Shown here piece by piece: positions 1-4,842 of a stretch of 5,912 nt of DNA. Within the stretch, counting starts at the first letter, position 1. The number at the start of each line of letters is the position of its first letter. Made by a program: the position numbers and the translations under genes. The stretch is from Acidimicrobiia bacterium UBA6912 (GTDB taxonomy: Bacteria; Actinomycetota; Acidimicrobiia; Spongiisociales; UBA5794), in assembly GCA_002450985.1 (NCBI GenBank), contig DKBA01000287.1:3547-9458 (forward strand), written 5' to 3'. Below the pieces are notes generated by a model, which did no database searches, was not told the origin of the DNA, and saw only the letters and a program-made list of their open reading frames with translations.

Positions 1-56
1 CCGGCTTTTCCTTGACGCGGAAGAGGTCACTGGTTCAATCCCAGTAGCGCCCACCA
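1..56 (+). tRNA. tRNA-Val (anticodon GAC), 5' part outside the window
   Basis: The 3' part of a tRNA can be folded by eye. The anticodon stem is 7-11 (TTTCC) with 19-23 (GGAAG), closed by one G-U pair. Its 7-base loop is TTGACGC, with anticodon GAC at 14-16, which reads valine GUC codons. The variable region is AGGTC (24-28). The T arm is ACTGG (29-33), loop TTCAATC (34-40), CCAGT (41-45). The acceptor 3' strand is AGCGCCC (46-52), then discriminator A and an encoded CCA at 54-56. The acceptor 5' strand and most of the D arm lie left of base 1, so the gene is cut by the window edge and is not broken. The anticodon and T arms resemble those of actinobacterial tRNA-Val(GAC). Confidence 0.93.
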
Positions 57-60
57 TCCA

Positions 61-112
61 GAAGCACTTGTGCTGCAGCGGAAACCGTTGCAGCGCAAGT
101 GCTTCCGGTTTT
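61..112 (+). terminator. Probable intrinsic terminator of the tRNA-Val gene, with a very long stem
   Basis: Bases 61-81 pair with 85-105 around an AAA loop (82-84). This makes a 21-bp stem with only two G-U type pairs; the outer ten pairs (GAAGCACTTG / CAAGTGCTTC) are perfect. Beyond one mismatch (A60/C106) two more pairs form (58-59 with 107-108). A run of four T follows at 109-112. It starts 4 nt after the tRNA CCA end. The position and the T-run on the + strand fit termination of the tRNA transcript. No T-run flanks it on the minus strand, so it is less suited to ending the convergent minus-strand transcript. The stem is longer than most terminators, so another role, such as processing or a mobile-element end, is possible. 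Confidence 0.72.
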
Positions 113-133
113 CGTGCCGTCTTCCGACCCGGC

Positions 134-163
134 AGTCGGCGATAGTCGGAAATCGTCCGAAAT
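134..163. repeat. Three tandem imperfect 10-bp units
   Basis: The consecutive 10-mers are AGTCGGCGAT (134-143), AGTCGGAAAT (144-153) and CGTCCGAAAT (154-163). Neighbouring copies differ at two positions each. A unit of 10 bp is close to one helical turn, so the same bases would face one side of the DNA. This could be a protein-binding array, but with only three imperfect copies chance cannot be excluded. Confidence 0.45.
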
Positions 164-174
164 GGCGGGGTCAT

Positions 175-194
175 GCGGACACCTGGCGGACACC
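175..194. repeat. Direct repeat GCGGACACC, two copies, 11-bp period
   Basis: GCGGACACC occurs at 175-183 and again at 186-194, exactly 11 bp apart. It lies 12 bp after the 10-bp repeat set and about 120 bp from the tRNA 3' end. Helical-turn spacing suggests a possible binding site, for example arm-type sites of a tyrosine recombinase or a regulator. No protein that would bind it is encoded in the window. Confidence 0.4.
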
Positions 195-400
195 CTGCGG
201 CGCCGCGCCGATGTTCGCCGTTGGGTTGCCGTTCAAAACCATGACTCGACCCTACGCGGCAGAGTTGGCCCGGAATAGACGAGGGCACGAAGAGGAGCAG
301 CACCGATAACCCTGCCAGCGACGTGCGTCGGCGGGCGTGACGTTTGCCGTAGTGGCTTGCCGGATAGACCCGCCCGGACCTTCGTCCCTACCGTTCCACC

Positions 401-421
401 TGGGTCCGTGACACGGTCCCA
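401..421. repeat. Near-perfect 21-bp inverted repeat centred on A411
   Basis: The left arm TGGGTCCGTG (401-410) and right arm CACGGTCCCA (412-421) are reverse complements at nine of ten positions; the exception is T405/T417. As RNA it could form an 8-position stem with one mismatch and a TGACA loop. It lies about 80 nt past the cyclase stop on the minus strand and has no T-run, so it could be a weak or factor-assisted 3'-end structure or an operator-like dyad. Confidence 0.4.
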
Positions 422-499
422 ACGGCGCGGTAGAGATGCCCCGCACCGCCCTGCGTTCCGGTGTCGAGCGGGCCCGCACCAAGACCGCCGCCAACGCGG

Positions 500-3400
500 T
501 CACTCGACCGGTCGAGTCGCCCCTCGGCGCGATGCCAGCTCGCGGTGTGCGGCCACGTTCTCCAGGTACGAGGCGCGGAGGTCCTCGTCTTCGATCGAGT
601 CGGCGTGGCGCATGAGCTCGTCGTGCGCCCGTGTTTCGAGCTCGTCGGCGCGGGGGTCATCTGCGGCGCGCAACACGTCGATGAACGTGAGATAGACCCG
701 CATCGGTTCGAACGTGCCCGACAGTGCTCCGGCGTCGAGCCGGGCGATCAGTGGCTCGACCAAGGCGCTCGCCGCAGCCACGTCACCCTTGGCGAGTTGG
801 ACTCTTGCGAGGCCTGCCACCGTCTCGACGGCCTTCGTCGCCTGACCGACCTCCGCTCGAATGGCGAGTCCGCGGCGGTAGGCGAACTCGGCATCGTCGA
901 GATGACCGAGGCCCACCAGTGCATGCCCCTCGTTCGTACTCGCCTCGGCCAGCATCTCCCGAGCGCCGAACGTAGAAGCGAGAGCGGCGGCGCGACGCGC
1001 CAGCTCCAACGCCTCGGCATCGTCGCCCATCTGGTGTGCCATGAGGCTCATGTTGGCCAGCACGTCGCCCTGGATCCGCCTGTCGCCGAGGTCTTCGCCA
1101 ATAGCGAGTGCTCTCCGGTACGCATCCGCCGCAGCGTCGAATCGCCCGAGCGTTGCGGAGATGAATCCCAGATTGTTTCGCGCCCATGCTTCGTTGTAGC
1201 CATCTCCGATCTCGATGGCGATGTTCATGGCTTCCTCGTGGTCCCGGATTGCTTCGGCAAGACGACCCTGCACCTCCGCAACGATGGCCAGATTGGTCAA
1301 GGCACCCGCCTCGCCGAGCCTGTATCCGATCTCGCGCCTGATGGCCAGCGCTTGCTCGAGATACCCGCGAGCCTGCTCGTATTCGTCGCGGTTCAAGTGG
1401 AGGAGTCCGAGGGCGTTCAGGGCCCAGGCTTCGACCCGACGATCGCGGGCACGGCGGGCACCTTCCAGGCCGCGCTCGAAGTGGCTGCGAGCTTCGTCGT
1501 AACGGTCGCGTTCTGATGCGGCGATCCCCGCAGCGACCTGGGCATCGGCCTCGATGTCGGCGAAGCCATGGCGGCGCGCCAGTTCCGTGGCAGCCTGGAG
1601 ATGCCGGTCGACCTCGAGCCCGTGGTCCGAGCGGAAGTAATGGCGGCCGAGCGTTGCGTGCGCCGCCGCCAGGCGCCGTGGGTCGCCGAGTGCGGAGGCC
1701 AGGTGCGCGGCCTGCTCGCCGGCTTCGAACGCCGCGTCGTAATCGCCGACCGCCAGGAGGTATTCGCAGCGGCGCAGGGCGATATCCACCGCAGCACCCG
1801 CCTCCGACAACCTGCCGGCGAGGTCGGCGAGCTCTTCGAGATCGTGGAGCTGTTCCTCACGTAGGCCGAGGTCCGAGTACGCATGCTCCCGGCCCAGCAG
1901 CAGCACAAATCGCTCCTCTGCTGCATCCTCGGGTGTGAGTTCGAGTGCCCGGGTGTAGTGCGCCGCGGCTTGCTCGTTGGAGAATCGTTCGGCAGCGGCG
2001 TCCCCGGCCAGCTGGAGGTGGTGACGCGCTTCGGCGGGCCTGCCGGCGCGCTCGGCATGGAATCCCAGCTCTCCGTGTGGCGGTGACGCATCCGCGGCAT
2101 GGAACGACTCGAGTGCCATCAGCGCCTGCTCGTGCAGTGCGGTGCGACGTGCCATCGATTGCATCTGATAGGCGGCATCACGAACGAGCGCGTGACGGAA
2201 CATGAAGTGGCGGTCCGGCCATATCGTCCAGATTCCGGCTGCCTCTGCTGTTGCGATCTGCTCGTCGACCGACTCGGCGCCCATCATGCGGGCCACCACG
2301 TCGGCGTGTCCTTCCCTCCCCAGGACCGCGCCTGCCATCACGACATCGCTCACGGATCGCTCGAGAGCGTCGAATCGGGCCACGAGGACCGTCCGGATGT
2401 CCGTCGGCACTCCCTCCGAGCTCATGCCGCTCACCCGACCCCAGCTCCCGTCGTGCTGCACCAGGGCCTTCGAGTCGCGCAGAAATCTGAGCAACTCCTC
2501 GGCGAAGAACGGGTTGCCCCCGGCCCGGTCGGCCAACAGCTCGGCCAGCTCGGGAGAGATCGGACCCCCCAGCTGGCGCTCGGCAATCTCTGCGATGCTC
2601 TCGAGCGTCAGGACCTCCAGGTCGACCGTGAGGCTCCTATTCACGCCGGGCAGCGGGCTTGCGTGGGGTCGGCTGGTGGCTACGACCGCCACCGGAGCCG
2701 ACTCCGCCTCGATCGCTCGGAGCAACTCGGGCAGGAAGGCGCGAGAGTCGTCGTCCAGCCAGTGGACATCCTCCAGAACCAGGACGAGGGGACGCTTCAG
2801 GGCCTCGGCGCGGAGTAGCGAGATGAGCGAGATGAAGGTGTTCTCTCTCCGCGCCTCACCGGTGAGCTCCTCGTAGAGCGAGTCGCTCCAGTTCAGCCCG
2901 ACGAGAGCACCGAGGAATGATCTGGTTCTATCCAGCTCCCCGGCGAGGTCAGGGTCGGTGGTGGTCGCGATGAGCTCGTCCAGGACGGCGGAGAAGGCCC
3001 GCTTGTTCCGCGCCAGTGACTGATGTTCTCCCTGACCGAAGCGGCGGCGGAGCCAGTAGCGGAACGGGTTGAGTGAGTCTCGGACCGTCTCGTCGGACTG
3101 GCACACGGCGACGGTGCACTGCCCGTCCACGTCGTTGCAGCGGTGAGCGACGACCTCGTGGACCAACCGGCTCTTGCCGATTCCAGCCTCGCCTCGCACG
3201 AGTGCGACTCCGCGATGGCCGACGTTGAAGCTCGATTGCAGGAACGAGTCGAGTCGTTGAATCTCGTCGCCGCGTCCGACGAACGTGCCGTCGAATCGCG
3301 TTTCGCCACGGAGCCGGCGCTCGCCCAGGGAGAAGACGCGGATGGCATCGGTGAAGCCCTTGAGCCTCTTGTCGCCCACGAGGTCGAGCTCAAACCCGGC

Positions 3401-4513
3401 CCCGGCCTTCTGTGCGATCGATTCGTCGACCCAGGTCTCGCCGCGTGGAGCTTCGGTCATCAAGCGGGCCGCGAGGTTGGTCGGTGGCCCGTAGCACGTG
3501 TACTCGTCTCGCGACTCGTTGCCGATGAAGCCGGCGTGAACCAGTCCGTACGCGATCCCGGCCTCCAGGGACACCTCGGATTCCGCCTGCAGGTCGACCA
3601 CGAAGTCCAGGGCCGTCATCACGTCGTTCTCGTGAGCGACGGGAGCACCCCAGAACAGCATGAGCACGGCACCCTTGTCGCCGAAGTCAAGCCTCCCGAA
3701 CAGCCCCCCATGGCGGGTCTGGAGGGCGAACACCGTGCGCAACAGCATCGCCAGCTGAGCGTCCGTTCGCACCGTAGGCACCCGGATGAACACGTTGACG
3801 ACGTGTCGAAACTCCCCGCTCGCGGCGTGGAATATGACCTCATCGGGAACGAACAGGCGCAGCACGTCGAGGAAATCGGTGGGTGCAGGTGCCGGGTCGA
3901 GCGGGACGACACCGACGGGACCGCGCTCGAGAATCAGGTGATCGCCCATCCTCGCCGTGGCTACCGTCGGGCCGACGGAGTCGACGACGGCAGCCGTGAC
4001 GAGCGTGCTGCCGGACTCAGCCATCTGCTGGAGTGCGGCCGCATCGTCCACCGCCGAGCCGTGGAAGAAGTACGCAGCTCGGGTGAGGTCGTCGGCCAAT
4101 GCGATCCCCCAAGCGACCTCGCCACGCCCTGCTCCGATCCTCACGTCGATGGCGAACTCACCGAAGGGTGTCGTCTCAGCCGATCCCGACCTCTCGCTCA
4201 TCATCGCGGCGGCGGTTACCGCGCGCTTGGCGCCGTCGGGAATGAGCTCATCGGCAAACACCGCGGTCAAGGCGTCGCCGGCGAACCCGATGACGAACCC
4301 GCCGTTTCGATGCACCGCGTCGATGAGTCCCGAAAACACCCTTCGCATCAGCATCGCCATCGCCTCAGCGCCCTGCTGGCCATGGCTGGAGAGGCGATCC
4401 GTGATGGTGGAGAATCCAACCACGTCGACGGACAACACGGTTGCGGTGAGCCGGCCGCCGGTCTCCCCTTCAGAGCAACGCTGGAGGACGAAATCCGGAA
4501 CCAGCCGTCGCAT
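500..4513 (-). CDS. Soluble-adenylyl-cyclase-like protein: tandem class III cyclase domains, STAND/AAA ATPase, TPR array
   Basis: This 1337-residue protein is predicted to be cytosolic; no signal peptide or membrane helix is seen. Cyclase domain 1 (about 22-190) has metal aspartates D30 (SVDVVGFS) and D80 (GFAGDALTAVF). Its Asn/Arg transition-state pair is lost (AVDDAAAL, 154-161). Cyclase domain 2 (about 235-395) lacks the metal site but keeps K280 (GDKG), T339 (DEYT) and N346/R350 (TNLAAR). This is the division of residues known in mammalian sAC, so one composite ATP-to-cAMP site is inferred. An AAA_16/STAND-type NTPase starts at FVGR (411), with Walker A GEAGIGKS (441-448), Walker B LVLVLEDVHWLDD (576-588), TSRP (613-616) and GGNPFF (665-670). 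TPR units fill 867-1266. The N-terminus (RRLVPDFVLQ) fits relatives, and an in-frame TAG lies 12 nt upstream, so ATG 4513 is the start. Shine-Dalgarno pairing is poor (GGTGG only 1 nt away). The ATPase and TPR parts probably sense a ligand or partner. The domain call is firm; cyclase activity is inferred. Confidence 0.93.
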   Translation of the reverse strand: MRRLVPDFVLQRCSEGETGGRLTATVLSVDVVGFSTITDRLSSHGQQGAEAMAMLMRRVFSGLIDAVHRNGGFVIGFAGDALTAVFADELIPDGAKRAVTAAAMMSERSGSAETTPFGEFAIDVRIGAGRGEVAWGIALADDLTRAAYFFHGSAVDDAAALQQMAESGSTLVTAAVVDSVGPTVATARMGDHLILERGPVGVVPLDPAPAPTDFLDVLRLFVPDEVIFHAASGEFRHVVNVFIRVPTVRTDAQLAMLLRTVFALQTRHGGLFGRLDFGDKGAVLMLFWGAPVAHENDVMTALDFVVDLQAESEVSLEAGIAYGLVHAGFIGNESRDEYTCYGPPTNLAARLMTEAPRGETWVDESIAQKAGAGFELDLVGDKRLKGFTDAIRVFSLGERRLRGETRFDGTFVGRGDEIQRLDSFLQSSFNVGHRGVALVRGEAGIGKSRLVHEVVAHRCNDVDGQCTVAVCQSDETVRDSLNPFRYWLRRRFGQGEHQSLARNKRAFSAVLDELIATTTDPDLAGELDRTRSFLGALVGLNWSDSLYEELTGEARRENTFISLISLLRAEALKRPLVLVLEDVHWLDDDSRAFLPELLRAIEAESAPVAVVATSRPHASPLPGVNRSLTVDLEVLTLESIAEIAERQLGGPISPELAELLADRAGGNPFFAEELLRFLRDSKALVQHDGSWGRVSGMSSEGVPTDIRTVLVARFDALERSVSDVVMAGAVLGREGHADVVARMMGAESVDEQIATAEAAGIWTIWPDRHFMFRHALVRDAAYQMQSMARRTALHEQALMALESFHAADASPPHGELGFHAERAGRPAEARHHLQLAGDAAAERFSNEQAAAHYTRALELTPEDAAEERFVLLLGREHAYSDLGLREEQLHDLEELADLAGRLSEAGAAVDIALRRCEYLLAVGDYDAAFEAGEQAAHLASALGDPRRLAAAHATLGRHYFRSDHGLEVDRHLQAATELARRHGFADIEADAQVAAGIAASERDRYDEARSHFERGLEGARRARDRRVEAWALNALGLLHLNRDEYEQARGYLEQALAIRREIGYRLGEAGALTNLAIVAEVQGRLAEAIRDHEEAMNIAIEIGDGYNEAWARNNLGFISATLGRFDAAADAYRRALAIGEDLGDRRIQGDVLANMSLMAHQMGDDAEALELARRAAALASTFGAREMLAEASTNEGHALVGLGHLDDAEFAYRRGLAIRAEVGQATKAVETVAGLARVQLAKGDVAAASALVEPLIARLDAGALSGTFEPMRVYLTFIDVLRAADDPRADELETRAHDELMRHADSIEDEDLRASYLENVAAHRELASRRGATRPVE
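502..517. repeat. Perfect 16-bp palindrome at the cyclase stop codon
   Basis: ACTCGACCGGTCGAGT is identical to its reverse complement. On the minus strand it covers the last five sense codons (T-R-P-V-E) and the first base of the TGA stop. Having no spacer, it would make a poor RNA hairpin; as duplex DNA it looks like a symmetric binding site. It may also be chance within GC-rich coding sequence. Confidence 0.4.
716..1915 (-). repeat. Ten gapless 40-residue TPR units (120-bp coding period) in the cyclase protein
   Basis: Residues 867-1266 divide into ten consecutive 40-residue units starting at 867, 907, 947, 987, 1027, 1067, 1107, 1147, 1187 and 1227, with no insertion or deletion between them. 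Typical TPR positions recur at the same offsets: a small residue or Gly near 8-10, G/D-x-Y-x-x-A near 17-22, and A-L-A near 29-31. Examples are LGRFDAAADAYRRALAI (1122-1138) and NRDEYEQARGYLEQALAI (1041-1058). The first two units and the last are the most diverged. A further helical TPR-like segment, one residue out of register, precedes the array at about 827-866. The array should form a right-handed superhelix for protein or peptide binding. Confidence 0.8.
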
Positions 4514-4519
4514 GCCACC

Positions 4520-4525
4520 AATCTA
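4520..4525 (-). promoter_or_regulatory. Candidate -10 element of a leaderless promoter for the cyclase gene
   Basis: Read on the minus strand, TAGATT occupies exactly -12 to -7 relative to the A of the cyclase ATG. It fits the TANNNT -10 consensus placed as in leaderless actinobacterial transcripts, where transcription starts at the start codon. No good TTGACA-like -35 hexamer is present (AGTAGA at -35 to -30). The absence of a properly spaced Shine-Dalgarno sequence is consistent with leaderless initiation. Six bases with three fixed positions can arise by chance, so this is a suggestion only. Confidence 0.35.
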
Positions 4526-4526
4526 C

Positions 4527-4775
4527 TCACGACTGGACGGGCTCTACTGGTTGCGTGTACTGGAGGATCGCAAGGCGATTCTCCAGCCGCTCGCACTGCA
4601 GCACGATGGACGCGTCAATGAGGTCGTCCCGGTCGACGTTGCGGTGCTGAATCTGACCCCAGCAGGGTCTGTGCTCCTGAGGTCGGCACCCGAGAAGTCC
4701 GGCGTCGGGGCGCATCGCGGACATGGCCGTCCCGAATCTGCGTCCGTGAAGGCATTCCAGAGACTCGCCCAACAA
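4527..4775 (-). CDS. Possible small ORF (82 aa) just upstream of the cyclase, function unknown
   Basis: The frame opens with TTG (4775), preceded by an excellent Shine-Dalgarno sequence, GAGGAGG (4782-4788), at 6-nt spacing. It ends with TGA at 4527-4529, 13 nt before the cyclase ATG. By hand count about four fifths of its codons end in G or C, as expected for genes here, and slightly more so in its second half. The second half (DRDDLIDASIVLQCERLENR, from about residue 48) looks amphipathic and helical. Five cysteines are scattered through it with no clear zinc motif. I recognise no family. The close spacing would allow translational coupling to the weak cyclase start. Against it: the TTG start, the short length, and rival open frames on the opposite strand. 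Confidence 0.3.
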   Translation of the reverse strand: MLGESLECLHGRRFGTAMSAMRPDAGLLGCRPQEHRPCWGQIQHRNVDRDDLIDASIVLQCERLENRLAILQYTQPVEPVQS

Positions 4776-4781
4776 GAACAG

Positions 4782-4788
4782 CCTCCTC
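4782..4788 (-). promoter_or_regulatory. Strong Shine-Dalgarno sequence in the hydrolase-cyclase gap
   Basis: The minus strand reads GAGGAGG here, the best ribosome-binding match in the gap, followed after 6 nt by TTG-TTG. Its strength and spacing are the main argument that the small ORF ending at 4527 may be translated. It lies 55 nt past the hydrolase stop. Confidence 0.35.
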
Positions 4789-4842
4789 GAAGTCCAGGCC
4801 CGGCCGCGGTGCCCGGGCAGCGGATTGCCGTGTCGGTGTGCG

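Larger units (their letters stand above)
113..499. other. Intergenic region between tRNA-Val and the cyclase stop, no gene supported
   Basis: The + strand tRNA unit and the minus-strand cyclase gene converge across these 387 bases. The open frames here (one on + from 70 to 309, one on minus from 252 to 503) have Arg/Ser/Pro-rich translations without recognisable domains, and one overlaps the terminator hairpin, so none is called. The stretch holds two sets of short direct repeats (134-163 and 175-194), an inverted repeat (401-421) and a 10-bp palindrome, GCGGGCCCGC, at 468-477. No T-tailed terminator for the cyclase transcript was found. No integrase or transposase fragment was recognised, although the 3' side of a tRNA gene is a common integration site. 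Confidence 0.6.
4514..4842 (-). other. Hydrolase-cyclase intergenic region (329 bp)
   Basis: Both flanking genes lie on the minus strand, with the hydrolase upstream. From the hydrolase stop onward the gap holds a GC-rich hairpin (4813-4818 pairs with 4798-4803, GCCCGG/CCGGGC, 9-nt loop) without a T-run, so it is only a weak terminator candidate. It then holds the Shine-Dalgarno sequence and small ORF, and finally the TAGATT element next to the cyclase ATG. The gap is long for a tight operon, and the cyclase probably has its own promoter. Confidence 0.5.

Noticed and set aside
1..112. tRNA used as an integration site with an adjacent mobile element
   Set aside because: Only one copy of the tRNA 3' end is present, and no integrase, excisionase or transposase fragment was recognised. 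It is kept only as a question in the repeat finding.
70..503. Small open frames on both strands after the tRNA
   Set aside because: One runs through the terminator hairpin. All give low-complexity Arg/Ser/Pro-rich products with no ribosome site worth noting.
461..1516. + strand open frame of 351 codons
   Set aside because: It is antisense to the TPR region. The apparent repetition in it mirrors the TPR periodicity on the other strand, and no domain is recognisable.
716..1915. CRISPR or tandem DNA repeat explanation for the 120-bp periodicity
   Set aside because: The units are not near-identical at DNA level, and the period is explained by 40-residue TPR motifs in one open frame.
4520..4529. 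Cyclase start further upstream, fused to the small ORF
   Set aside because: An in-frame TAG lies 12 nt before the ATG and the small ORF is in a different frame. No frameshift signal is visible.
3143..4621. Long + strand open frame of 492 codons
   Set aside because: It lies almost wholly antisense to the cyclase domains and ATPase start. Its translation shows no domain, and long antisense frames are expected with strong G/C third-position bias.
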